NCBI GenBank assembly: GCA_937907425.1
Contig: CALCIE010000075.1
Coordinates: 56,623 to 120,622, forward strand
Direction: 5' to 3'
DNA from: ZC4RG42 sp003242425
Lineage (GTDB): Bacteria > Pseudomonadota > Gammaproteobacteria > Burkholderiales > SG8-39
Length of the DNA stretch: 64,000 nt
A program made the position numbers and the translations under genes. Positions 29,527 through 39,956 of this stretch are shown here, in pieces (the first letter of the stretch is position 1; each line of letters opens with the position of its first letter). A model generated the notes under the pieces. It searched no databases. It saw only the letters and a program-made list of their open reading frames with translations, and was not told where the DNA came from.

Positions 29527-30795
29527 TCAAGGCTGCGTGCTCAACGCTTTGGCGGCGCTGTCTCCGGCCTGTTTGGCCGCGTCCACGCCCGCCTGCACCG
29601 CGGCGGCCGCTTTGGCGATCGGGCTGCCGCCGACGATTTCGCGGACTTCGTGCTTGCCGTTCACCACTTGATAGACCGTCACGGCGCCCTGGCGCAAATC
29701 GCCTTTCTCGTCGAATTCGATGCGGCCGCTCACCCCGTCCAGGCTGGTGTTGCGGATCTCGGGCAGGTACTTGGCCGGGTCGGTCGAGCCCGCCCGCACC
29801 ATCGCGCCGACCAGCACGTGCACCGCATCGTAGGAATAGGGCGAGTAGATCTGCACCGGGGCGTTGAACTTATCCTGATAGCGTTTGGCGAACTCGGGCC
29901 CCTTGGGCATCTTCTCCAGCGGCAGGCCCGTCTGCGAACAATAGGCGCCTTCGGCCGCCTCGCCCGCCAGCTTGATGAATTCCGGCGAGCAGCCGCCGTC
30001 GCCGGACATGAACTTGGCGTCGATGCCCAGCTGCCGCATCTGCTTGACCATCGGACCGGCCTGCGCATCCATGCCGCCGTAGAACACCACGTCCGGCGCG
30101 CGACCCTTGATGCTGGTCAGGATGGCACGGAAGTCGGTGGCGTTGTTGTTGGTGAATTCGCGCGCGACGATCTCGGCCCCCGCTTCACGCGCCGCTTTCT
30201 CGACCTGATCGGCCAGGCCCTGGCCGTAGGCGGTGCGGTCGTCGATGATCGCCACCTTCTTCGCGCCGAGTCCGCGTACGGCGTACGCGCCCAGCACCGA
30301 ACCCTGCTGGATGTCGTTCGCCATCACGCGGAACGTGGTGGCGAAACCCTGCAGCGTGTAGGTGGGATTGGTGGCCGAAGGCGAAACCTGCGGAATGCCT
30401 GCGGTGGCGTAGATCTGCGAAGCGGGAATGGTGGTGCCGGAATTGAGATGGCCGACCACGCCGGCCACCCCCGCGTCCACCAGCTTCTGCGCGACGACGG
30501 TCGCGGTCCGCGGATCGGCCTGGTCGTCCTCGCCGAGCAGCTCGATCTTCAGCGTCTTGCCGCCGATCTTGAGCTTCTGCGCGTTGAGATCCTCGACGGC
30601 GAGCCGCGCGCCGTTCTCGTTGTCCTTGCCGAGGTGGGCGATGTTGCCCGTGAGCGGGGCGACATGACCGATGACGACCCGAATCTCGTCCGCATCGGCC
30701 GCACCGGCGGGTGCGCCTTCCTGACCCTGGCCGCAGCCGTGGAGCGCGCTCACACCTGCGATGGCGAGCGCGGCAGCGATGAAACGCGTTTGCAT
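29527..30795 (-). CDS. livK: Branched-chain amino acid ABC transporter substrate-binding lipoprotein
   Basis: Periplasmic-binding-protein type 1 family receptor of 422 residues. It has a lipoprotein signal with Cys21 in ALHGC, so it is probably tethered rather than soluble. Typical LivJ/K features are IGHVAPLTGNIAHLGKDNENG, SPSATNPTYTLQG and the hinge region VVFYGGMDAQAG. The C-terminal 35 residues are an Ala-rich helix beyond the usual fold. The ligand (Leu/Ile/Val or an analogue) cannot be assigned from sequence. It is the first gene of livKHMGF and has a good promoter. Confidence 0.93.
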   Translation of the reverse strand: MQTRFIAAALAIAGVSALHGCGQGQEGAPAGAADADEIRVVIGHVAPLTGNIAHLGKDNENGARLAVEDLNAQKLKIGGKTLKIELLGEDDQADPRTATVVAQKLVDAGVAGVVGHLNSGTTIPASQIYATAGIPQVSPSATNPTYTLQGFATTFRVMANDIQQGSVLGAYAVRGLGAKKVAIIDDRTAYGQGLADQVEKAAREAGAEIVAREFTNNNATDFRAILTSIKGRAPDVVFYGGMDAQAGPMVKQMRQLGIDAKFMSGDGGCSPEFIKLAGEAAEGAYCSQTGLPLEKMPKGPEFAKRYQDKFNAPVQIYSPYSYDAVHVLVGAMVRAGSTDPAKYLPEIRNTSLDGVSGRIEFDEKGDLRQGAVTVYQVVNGKHEVREIVGGSPIAKAAAAVQAGVDAAKQAGDSAAKALSTQP

Positions 30796-30839
30796 TGGAC
30801 CTCTCCGGTAGGGTTGTAGCGGACGCCAAAGCGCGGTCG

Positions 30840-30869
30840 ATTATGGGGAGCCCGTTTCGACGTTGTCAA
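30840..30869 (-). promoter_or_regulatory. Sigma70 promoter of livKHMGF
   Basis: A perfect -35 TTGACA (30864-30869) is separated by 18 bases from CATAAT (30840-30845) on the minus strand, 45 bases before the livK ATG. Confidence 0.7.
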
Positions 30870-30917
30870 TTTGCAACTGCGTCCACCATCTTCTTTGTCA
30901 ATGCATGCGCCGCACAC

Positions 30918-30942
30918 AAAAAGCCCCGCGCGAAGCGGGGCT
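30918..30942 (-). terminator. Rho-independent terminator after small cytochrome c gene
   Basis: An 8-bp stem AGCCCCGC (30922-30929 with 30935-30942) is followed by TTTTTGTG on the minus strand. Confidence 0.85.
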
Positions 30943-30962
30943 GGCGGGCGAAGTCTCCGGGC

Positions 30963-31286
30963 TCACTTGAGCGACAGGATGTGCTTCACCATCGCGCGGA
31001 TGTCTTCGTCCTTCACGTGCGCGTTGGGCGGCATCGGCACCTGGCCCCACACGCCCGAGCCGCCTTTCTTGACCTTCTCGACCAGCTTGGCTTCGGCGTC
31101 CTTCTGGCCGCGGTATTTGTTGGCGACGTCCTTGTAGGCCGGACCGACCAGCGGCTTATCGACGGCGTGACAGGCGGTGCAGCCGCTCGACTTCAGCAGT
31201 TCCTCGGGGGAGGCGGCCGCTGCCGTGCCGCTCCAGAGCGCGGCACACAGCGCGCCGGCGGCGATCGCGGGGATCATTGCTCTCAT
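30963..31286 (-). CDS. Small monohaem cytochrome c (c551/c8 type)
   Basis: Periplasmic class I cytochrome c of 107 residues with a signal peptide (about 1-24), one haem motif CTACH (36-40) and a distal Met ligand probably at M85 in GQVPMPPN. Length and motif layout fit cytochromes c551, electron carriers to nitrite reductase or terminal oxidases. The ATG at 31284-31286 has AGGAG 9 bases upstream. It stands between a DUF255 gene and the liv operon with its own terminator. Confidence 0.9.
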   Translation of the reverse strand: MRAMIPAIAAGALCAALWSGTAAAASPEELLKSSGCTACHAVDKPLVGPAYKDVANKYRGQKDAEAKLVEKVKKGGSGVWGQVPMPPNAHVKDEDIRAMVKHILSLK

Positions 31287-31328
31287 TGTTTGAAGCTCCT
31301 GCTCAGGTTGCACACAAAAAAGCCGATG

Positions 31329-33395
<2,067 letters not shown>

Positions 33396-33464
33396 GGTCG
33401 AAGGCGTGGCGCGAAAGGGGAGATTATCCCCCAGCAGGACGGGTGCCTGTTCGCTTCGCCGCGC

Positions 33465-34079
33465 TCAGCCGTTGCGGACCCAGGCGAGGATGGGTTCCCA
33501 CATCGCCACTTCGCGCTCGGCGAGATAGGGCGGCAGATCGAAGATCGATTCGCCCTGGAACGCCGCGTTGGGATAGAGCTGGGTATCGCGCAGCCAGCCC
33601 ACCAGCGGCACGTCGTGTTCGCGCAGGAAGTTCGCAAGTTGCGTGGCCGCGCGCGTGCGCGGGTCCACGCGCATGCCGATCACGCCGATCGCCTTGCGCC
33701 GGCTGAGCGCCTGATCTTCACGCAGCTCCCGCAGGAACGCGCCGGAGGCGGCGATATCGAACAGCGAGGGCTGGATGGGCACGAGCACCTTGTGCGCCTG
33801 CTTGAGCATTTCCTGCAGACGCTTGCCGTGCAGCGCGGCCGGCGAATCGAGCACCAGCCAGCTCGCTTCGCGCGGCGCCTGGTCGCGCTGATCGAGCCGG
33901 GCGATGGGCGGCAGATGATCCGGCCGCCGCGCCAGCCACTGCAGCGCCGAATGCTGCCGGTCGAGGTCCCACAGACAAACGCCTTCGCCGGCATACGCCA
34001 GTCCGGCCGCCAGATTGACCGCGAGCGTCGTCTTTCCCGCCCCGCCTTTGGGATTGACCACCAATACCGATCGCAACAT
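33465..34079 (-). CDS. Orphan ParA/MinD-family ATPase
   Basis: 204-residue ParA-like ATPase with the deviant Walker A motif PKGGAGKTT (10-18), Walker A' WDLDRQHSA and the Walker B-like WLVLDSPAAL. Such proteins position plasmids, chromosomes or large protein assemblies. No ParB gene or parS-like repeat is nearby, so it is not an obvious partition system. The ATG at 34077-34079 is preceded by GGGGAGGGGG. It is divergent from a single-domain response regulator with a 197-base spacer in which I see no clear promoter. Confidence 0.88.
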   Translation of the reverse strand: MLRSVLVVNPKGGAGKTTLAVNLAAGLAYAGEGVCLWDLDRQHSALQWLARRPDHLPPIARLDQRDQAPREASWLVLDSPAALHGKRLQEMLKQAHKVLVPIQPSLFDIAASGAFLRELREDQALSRRKAIGVIGMRVDPRTRAATQLANFLREHDVPLVGWLRDTQLYPNAAFQGESIFDLPPYLAEREVAMWEPILAWVRNG

Positions 34080-34276
34080 GCGCCCCCTCCCCTTTCGATG
34101 TCGCGTGTCGTGCCGTGTCCAGGCGCGGATGTACTGCGCGCCGCCCCGGCCGTCAGTTCCGGCCGGGAACCCTCGCACAGACGGGGGAAATTTTTCTCCG
34201 CCGGGCGGCCCGGCCGGCGACCAGGCCCGCTTATTGCGACCCGGCATTGCATGTCCCCGCCTCGGATGGCTTTTAT

Positions 34277-34633
34277 ATGAAAAGGGTCCTGATCGTCGAC
34301 GACGAGTACGACACGCGCGCCGTGCTGGAAGTCATCCTTGCTGCGCAAGGCTACCGCACCTGTTCGGCCTCTCATGGTCTCGAGGCACTGAAGCTGATCG
34401 AGCAGCAGGCGCCGGATCTCGTCCTGACCGACATGATGATGCCGATCATGGACGGCATCGAACTGTGCGCCACGCTGCGCACGCATCAACGCACGGCGGC
34501 GATTCCGGTGGTGCTGATCACCGCGTCGAACAACGTCCCGCAGCAGCCGATGTGGGACCACTGCGTGCGCAAACCCATCGACGTCCCCACCCTCGTCCGG
34601 ACGGTCGAGGCGCTGCTGCACGCAAACGCCTGA
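34277..34633 (+). CDS. Single-domain response regulator
   Basis: A 118-residue stand-alone receiver domain of the CheY fold. The acidic pocket is VDDE (7-10), the phospho-acceptor is Asp52 in LVLTDMMMP, and the conserved Lys is in CVRKPIDV. No output domain follows. No histidine kinase is in the window. It probably acts through protein contacts; the divergent ParA ATPase is a candidate partner by position only. The ATG at 34277 gives the canonical MKRVLIVDDE start. Confidence 0.92.
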   Translation: MKRVLIVDDEYDTRAVLEVILAAQGYRTCSASHGLEALKLIEQQAPDLVLTDMMMPIMDGIELCATLRTHQRTAAIPVVLITASNNVPQQPMWDHCVRKPIDVPTLVRTVEALLHANA

Positions 34634-34648
34634 CCGCCCCCGCGGAAC

Positions 34649-36352
34649 TCAGCAGTCTCCGTCGGTGATGGCGCCCTTGCTGGCGCTCGACACGAGCTTG
34701 GCGTACTTGGCGAGCAGGCCCTTGGTATAGCGCGGCGCGGGCTGCTTCCACTTGGCGCGCCGGCGCTCCAGCTCCTCGTCGCTGACGTTGAGCTGGATGA
34801 GCTGCTTGTGCGCGTCGATGGTGATGGAGTCGCCTTCCTCGACCAGGGCGATGGGGCCGCCCACATAAGCCTCTGGCGCGACGTGCCCCACCACCATGCC
34901 CCAGGTGCCGCCGGAGAAACGGCCGTCGGTGATCATGCCCACGGACTCGCCGAGTCCCTGGCCGATGATTGCCGAAGTAGGCGCTAACATCTCCTGCATG
35001 CCCGGGCCGCCTTTGGGCCCTTCGTAACGGATGACGATCACGTCGCCCGGCTTGATCCGCCGGTTCATGATCGCCTCCATGCATTCGGGCTCGGAGTTGA
35101 ACACCCGAGCCGGACCGGTGATGGAAGGATTCTTGAGGCCGGTGATCTTCGCCACGCAGCCTTCAGGCGCCAGGTTGCCCTTGAGGATGGCGAGGTGGCC
35201 GTGCGGGTAAAGCGGGTTGTCCCATTGCCGGATCACGTCCTGATCCTTGCGCGGCGCGTCCGGCACGTCCGCCAGTTCCTCCGCCAGCGTGCGGCCGGTG
35301 ATGGTGAGGCAGTCCCCGTGCAGCAGGCCGTGCACGAGGAGCATCTTCAGCACCTGCGGCACCCCGCCCGCACGGTGGAAGTCGGTGGCGACGTAGCGTC
35401 CCGAGGGCTTGAGATCGCACAGCACCGGCACCTTGCGGCGCACGCGCTCGAAATCGTCGATGGTCCACTCCACGCCCGCCGCGGCGGCGATGGCAAGGTA
35501 GTGCAGCACCGCGTTGGTCGAACCGCCGGTGGCCATCACCAGCGACACGGCGTTCTCGATCGACTTGCGGGTGATGATGTCGCGCGGCCGGATGCCTTTC
35601 TTGATCGCCTCCACCAGCACGCGCGCCGACTCGGCGGCGCTGTCGGCCTTCTCCGGATCGACCGCCGCCATCTGCGAGGAGCCGAGCAGGCTCATGCCCA
35701 GCGCCTCGAAGGAGGAGGACATGGTGTTGGCGGTGTACATGCCGCCGCAGGCGCCGAAGGTGGGACAGGCGTTCTTCTCGATGCCGATGAAGTCCTCTTC
35801 GCTCATCTTGCCGGCGGTATAGGCGCCCACCGCCTCGAAGGGGCTAACGATGGTGAGGTCCTGCCCCTTCCACTTGCCCGGCTTGATGGTGCCGCCGTAG
35901 ACGTAGATGCCCGGCACGTTCATGCGCGCCAGCGCGATCATGCCGCCCGGCATGTTCTTGTCGCAGCCGCCCACGATCAGCACGCCGTCCATGGACTGGC
36001 CGTTCACGCTGGTTTCGATCGCGTCGGCGATCACCTCGCGCGACACCAGCGAGTACTTCATGCCCTCGGTGCCCATGCCGATGCCGTCGGTGACGGTGGG
36101 CACACCGAACACCTGCGGCATCGCGCCGGCCTCCTTCAGGGCCGCCATCGCGCGGTCGACCAGCGGCTGGATGCCGGCGTTGCAGGGATTCATGGTGGAG
36201 TGGCCGTTCGCCACGCCGACGATGGGTTTGTCGAAATCCCCGTCGCCGAAGCCGACCGCGCGCAGCATGGCGCGGTTGGGCGAGCGGGCCACGCCCTGGG
36301 TGATGATGCGGGAGCGCCAGTTCGCCGGCGCAGCTTTCTTCTCCTCAGCCAT
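34649..36352 (-). CDS. ilvD: Dihydroxy-acid dehydratase
   Basis: Fe-S enzyme that dehydrates dihydroxy acids to the 2-oxo acids of valine, isoleucine and leucine synthesis. The 567-residue length is standard. Cluster ligands are Cys57 in STMNPCNAG, the Cys in GGCDKNMPGG and the Cys in FGACGGMYTANTM. The C-terminal half contains the RYEGPKGGPGMQEML and GRFSGGTWGM segments. It is divergent from a LysR-type regulator whose operator-like palindrome lies in the 102-base spacer. Confidence 0.97.
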   Translation of the reverse strand: MAEEKKAAPANWRSRIITQGVARSPNRAMLRAVGFGDGDFDKPIVGVANGHSTMNPCNAGIQPLVDRAMAALKEAGAMPQVFGVPTVTDGIGMGTEGMKYSLVSREVIADAIETSVNGQSMDGVLIVGGCDKNMPGGMIALARMNVPGIYVYGGTIKPGKWKGQDLTIVSPFEAVGAYTAGKMSEEDFIGIEKNACPTFGACGGMYTANTMSSSFEALGMSLLGSSQMAAVDPEKADSAAESARVLVEAIKKGIRPRDIITRKSIENAVSLVMATGGSTNAVLHYLAIAAAAGVEWTIDDFERVRRKVPVLCDLKPSGRYVATDFHRAGGVPQVLKMLLVHGLLHGDCLTITGRTLAEELADVPDAPRKDQDVIRQWDNPLYPHGHLAILKGNLAPEGCVAKITGLKNPSITGPARVFNSEPECMEAIMNRRIKPGDVIVIRYEGPKGGPGMQEMLAPTSAIIGQGLGESVGMITDGRFSGGTWGMVVGHVAPEAYVGGPIALVEEGDSITIDAHKQLIQLNVSDEELERRRAKWKQPAPRYTKGLLAKYAKLVSSASKGAITDGDC

Positions 36353-36436
36353 GGCTCTGTTCCTCGACTCAAGCGGATGGCGCCGATCCTACGCCGCGCG
36401 CGCCATACCGTCCAATACATTAAGATGCAGCATCCC

Positions 36437-36451
36437 ATACCTTTACGGTAT
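36437..36451. promoter_or_regulatory. LysR-type T-N11-A palindrome between ilvD and lysR
   Basis: ATACC-TTTAC-GGTAT is a perfect 5-bp inverted repeat with the T-N11-A layout of LysR boxes. It ends 4 bases before the regulator ATG, suggesting autorepression and possible control of ilvD. Confidence 0.5.
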
Positions 36452-36454
36452 CGT

Positions 36455-37348
36455 ATGGAACTGCGGCATCTGCGCTATTTCGTCGCCCTCGCCGAGACGC
36501 TGAACTTCGGCCGCGCCGCCGCGCGGCTGCACATCTCGCAGCCGCCGCTGTCGCGCCAGATCCGGGCGCTCGAGCACGAACTCGGCACGCCGCTGTTCAT
36601 GCGTACGGCGCGCGGCGTGCAGCTCACCGAGGCGGGCGCGCTGCTGCTACCCAAGGCGCGCCGGCTGCTGCGCGACGCCGAGGCGCTGCGCGCCGGCGCC
36701 CGCCATATCGCCAGCGGCGAGATCGGCCGGCTCAACATCGGCTTCATCAGCACCGCGGCCTACAACATCCTGCCTGCGCTGCTGCCGGCCTTCCACCGCG
36801 CCCACCCGCACATCAAGCTGCAATTGCAGGAGGCGACCTCGGACGTGCAGCTCGCGGCCCTGCGCGACGGCGGCCTCGACGTGGGCTTCGTGCTGCCGCA
36901 ACCGCTGGAAGCGGCGCTGCGCTACCAGCCGCTCTACCGCGAGCCGCTCATCGCGGCGCTGCCCGCCTCGCGCCGCTGGCCGAAAGCGCTTTCGCTCGCC
37001 GCGCTGGCCGACGAGCCCTTCGTGCTGTTCCCGCGCAAGTTCGGCAGCGCGCTCTACGACCTCGTGGTCGGCTTTTGCCAGCGCGCCGGTTTCAGTCCGC
37101 GCATCGAGCAGGAAGCGATCCAGATGCAGACCATCGTCAGCCTGGTGGCCGCCGGCATGGGCGTGGCGCTGGTGCCCGCCTCGCTCATGCATCTGCGCCG
37201 CACCGGCGTGGTGTACCGTCCCTTGCGCGAGCCCAGCCCGTTGATGGAAATCGGCTTGGTGTGGCGCGCGGACGACGATTCGCCCGCCATCGCCGCCTTC
37301 GTCGCCGCGGCGCGCGCTTCGGCACGCAGCCTCAAACGCCCGGCCTGA
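36455..37348 (+). CDS. LysR-family transcriptional regulator
   Basis: 297-residue LysR regulator. The N-terminal winged helix-turn-helix is MELRHLRYFVALAETLNF followed by AAARLHISQPPLSRQIRALE. The remaining two-lobed effector domain resembles the BenM/CatM/AlsR group. The ATG at 36455 gives the family start; an ATG ten codons earlier would overlap the operator palindrome. It is divergent from ilvD, so control of branched-chain amino acid synthesis is a guess from position. The effector is unknown. Confidence 0.92.
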   Translation: MELRHLRYFVALAETLNFGRAAARLHISQPPLSRQIRALEHELGTPLFMRTARGVQLTEAGALLLPKARRLLRDAEALRAGARHIASGEIGRLNIGFISTAAYNILPALLPAFHRAHPHIKLQLQEATSDVQLAALRDGGLDVGFVLPQPLEAALRYQPLYREPLIAALPASRRWPKALSLAALADEPFVLFPRKFGSALYDLVVGFCQRAGFSPRIEQEAIQMQTIVSLVAAGMGVALVPASLMHLRRTGVVYRPLREPSPLMEIGLVWRADDDSPAIAAFVAAARASARSLKRPA

Positions 37349-37437
37349 ACGGCGCTGCAGGCGCCATGCCGCGCCGCTTGCCCCGGACAGCGCGGCGTGT
37401 GATATATGGCTGATCCCGTCACACCGCAGGAAATCCG

Positions 37438-38253
37438 ATGCTCGTGCACCCGCAATTCGATCCCGTCGCATTTAGCGTGGGCCCGCTCGCGGTGCGCTGG
37501 TACGGGCTGATGTACCTCGTCGGCTTCGTGGCCGCCTATCTGCTGGGCCGGCTGCGTATCGCGCGCGGACAGAGCGGGTCGGTGGATCAGCGGCTGCTCG
37601 ACGACACGCTGTTCTACGGCGTGCTGGGCGTGGTGCTCGGCGGGCGGCTGGGTTATGTGCTGTTCTACAAGCCTGCCTACTACTTCCAGCATCCGCTGGA
37701 GATCTTCGCCGTATGGCAGGGCGGCATGTCTTTCCACGGCGGTTTCCTCGGCGTGCTGCTGGCGCTCTGGTGGGTGGCACGCCGGTCCCGCGTGCGTTGG
37801 CTCGCCCTCACCGATTTCGTCGCGCCGCTCGTCCCCATCGGCCTGGGCACCGGCCGGCTCGGCAATTTCATCAACGGCGAGCTGTGGGGCCGCGTCGCGC
37901 CGCCCGATCTGCCCTGGGCGATGATCTTCCCCGCTGCCGGCCCCGAGCCGCGCCATCCTTCGCAGCTCTATCAACTTGGCCTGGAGGGCATCGCGCTCTT
38001 CGTGCTGTTGTGGTTTTATGCCGCGAGGCCGCGCCCGACGGGTGCCGTGTCGGGGATGTTCCTGATCGGCTACGGGGTATTCCGTTTCATCGCCGAATTC
38101 TTCCGCGAGCCGGACGCTTTCCTCGGCCTGCTCGCGCTGGGCATGAGCATGGGACAATGGCTGTCCCTGCCGATGATTGTCGGCGGCATCGTGCTGATGT
38201 GGTGGGCACACCGGCACGACGCCGCGGTCCCGGGTGCAGGCGGGCGGCGATGA
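37438..38253 (+). CDS. lgt: Phosphatidylglycerol--prolipoprotein diacylglyceryl transferase
   Basis: Inner-membrane enzyme that attaches diacylglycerol to the lipobox Cys of prolipoproteins. The 271 residues form about seven membrane segments. The Lgt signature is GRLGNFINGELWGR, with catalytic-region motifs GGMSFHGGFLG and HPSQLYQLGLEG. Its substrates in this window would include PilP, LptM and the Liv binding protein. The TGA overlaps the next gene by 4 bases (ATGA). Confidence 0.97.
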   Translation: MLVHPQFDPVAFSVGPLAVRWYGLMYLVGFVAAYLLGRLRIARGQSGSVDQRLLDDTLFYGVLGVVLGGRLGYVLFYKPAYYFQHPLEIFAVWQGGMSFHGGFLGVLLALWWVARRSRVRWLALTDFVAPLVPIGLGTGRLGNFINGELWGRVAPPDLPWAMIFPAAGPEPRHPSQLYQLGLEGIALFVLLWFYAARPRPTGAVSGMFLIGYGVFRFIAEFFREPDAFLGLLALGMSMGQWLSLPMIVGGIVLMWWAHRHDAAVPGAGGRR

Positions 38254-38447
38254 ACGTAGACGAATTGTTGGAACGCCTGGCGCAACTGAAACGCGAACAT
38301 CGCGAGCTGGACGAATACATCCGCGTCGAAGGCGCGCGCCCCGGCTGCGACCAGCTGCAATTGCAACGGCTCAAGCGCAAGAAACTGCTGCTCAAAGATC
38401 AGATCGCCTGGATCGAGCGCCAGCTCGATCCCGACGTACCGGCATAG
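38250..38447 (+). CDS. DUF465 (YdcH-like) small coiled-coil protein
   Basis: A 65-residue helical protein of the YdcH/DUF465 family, with the typical pattern LKREHRELDEYI and a C-terminal LKRKKLLLKDQIAWIERQL. The function is unknown in the family. It is translationally coupled to lgt and ends 3 bases before the malonyl-CoA synthetase start, so all three are probably on one mRNA. Confidence 0.85.
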   Translation: MNVDELLERLAQLKREHRELDEYIRVEGARPGCDQLQLQRLKRKKLLLKDQIAWIERQLDPDVPA

Positions 38448-38450
38448 ACC

Positions 38451-39953
38451 ATGAACGCCTACAGTTATTTCGCACGTGCCTTCGCGCTGCGCCTGCCCGA
38501 AACCGTGATCGCCTGCGACCGCGGCGAGCGCTACACCTACGCCGACCTCGAACGCGAGAGCGCCCGCCTGGCCGCCTATCTGACGGGCCTGGGGTTGCAA
38601 CGCGGCGACCGCGTGGCGGTGCAGGTGGACAAGAGCCCGCAGGCGCTGTTCCTCTATCTCGCCTGCCTGCGCGCGGGCCTGTGCTATCTGCCGCTCAACA
38701 CCGCCTATCAGACGGACGAACTGCGCTATTTCCTGCAAGACGCGAAACCGCGCCTGCTCGTCTGCCGGCCGGAGACGCGCGAGCATCTGCGCACGCTGGC
38801 GGACGAGGCGGGGGTGGAACACCTGCACACGCTCGGCGACGACGCCACCGGTACGCTGATCGACGCGGCGCGCGAAGCGCCCGACCGCTACGACGACGCG
38901 CAAGTGGAGGACGACGCGCTCGCCGTCATCATCTACACCTCCGGCACCACCGGCCGCTCCAAGGGCGCGATGGTGACGCACGGCAACCTCATCACCAATG
39001 CGCAGGTGCTGACGGACGAATGGCGGTTTTCCGCGACCGACGTGCTGCTGCACGCGCTGCCGATCTTCCACATCCACGGGCTGTTCGTCGCCTTCCACAC
39101 CGTGCTGCTCGCGGGCGCGCGCATGCTGCTCTATCGAAAGTTCGATGCCGCCGCGGTGCTGAAGGGGCTCGCGGACGCCACCGTGCTGATGGGCGTGCCG
39201 ACCTTCTATACCCGCCTGTTGAACGAGCCGGGGCTCACGCGCGAGGCGGTCGCGCACATGCGCCTGTTCGTTTCCGGCTCGGCGCCGCTGTTGCCCGCCA
39301 CCTTCGAGGCGTTCAGGGAACGCACCGGTCACGCCATCCTGGAACGCTACGGCATGTCCGAGGCCGGCATGATCACGTCCAATCCCTACGCGGGCGAGCG
39401 CAAATGCGGCACCGTCGGCAAACCGCTGCCCGGCGTGTCGGTACGGGTGGTGGATAAAGACGGCGCGCCGTGCGCCCCCGGCGTGCCGGGCGAAATCCAG
39501 ATCCGCGGCCCTAACGTCTTCGCCGGCTACTGGGGCATGCCGGAGAAGACGCGCCAGGAATTCACCGACGACGGCTGGTTCCGCACCGGGGACATCGGAC
39601 AGTGGGACGAAGACGGTTATCTCTCCATCGTCGGCCGCGCCAAGGACCTGATCATCAGTGGCGGCTACAACGTCTATCCCAAGGAAGTGGAGCTGGTGCT
39701 CGATTCGCTGCCCGGCGTGGTGGAATCGGCGGTGGTGGGCGTGCCGCACGCCGATTTCGGCGAAGCGGTGGTCGCCGCCGTGGTCTGCGAGAACGGCCAC
39801 CGCTGGGACGAACGCGGCATCATCGATGCGTTACGGCCGCGCCTGGCCAACTACAAAGTGCCCAAGCGCGTGCATTTCGTCGACAGCCTGCCGCGCAACG
39901 CCATGGGCAAGGTGCAGAAGGCGGCGCTGCGCGAGCGCTTCTCCAAACCCTGA
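38451..39953 (+). CDS. matB: Malonyl-CoA synthetase (AMP-forming)
   Basis: Adenylate-forming ligase of 500 residues. AMP-binding motifs are IIYTSGTTGRSKGAMVTHGN, ERYGMSEAGM, GWFRTGDIG and the catalytic C-terminal Lys in RNAMGKVQK. The segment LPIFHIHGLFVAFHTVLLAG is typical of MatB rather than of acetyl-CoA synthetases. It would activate malonate (or methylmalonate) to the CoA thioester, feeding fatty acid or polyketide synthesis. No malonate decarboxylase or transporter is adjacent, so the specific substrate is inferred from family only. Confidence 0.85.
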   Translation: MNAYSYFARAFALRLPETVIACDRGERYTYADLERESARLAAYLTGLGLQRGDRVAVQVDKSPQALFLYLACLRAGLCYLPLNTAYQTDELRYFLQDAKPRLLVCRPETREHLRTLADEAGVEHLHTLGDDATGTLIDAAREAPDRYDDAQVEDDALAVIIYTSGTTGRSKGAMVTHGNLITNAQVLTDEWRFSATDVLLHALPIFHIHGLFVAFHTVLLAGARMLLYRKFDAAAVLKGLADATVLMGVPTFYTRLLNEPGLTREAVAHMRLFVSGSAPLLPATFEAFRERTGHAILERYGMSEAGMITSNPYAGERKCGTVGKPLPGVSVRVVDKDGAPCAPGVPGEIQIRGPNVFAGYWGMPEKTRQEFTDDGWFRTGDIGQWDEDGYLSIVGRAKDLIISGGYNVYPKEVELVLDSLPGVVESAVVGVPHADFGEAVVAAVVCENGHRWDERGIIDALRPRLANYKVPKRVHFVDSLPRNAMGKVQKAALRERFSKP

Positions 39954-39956
39954 TCC

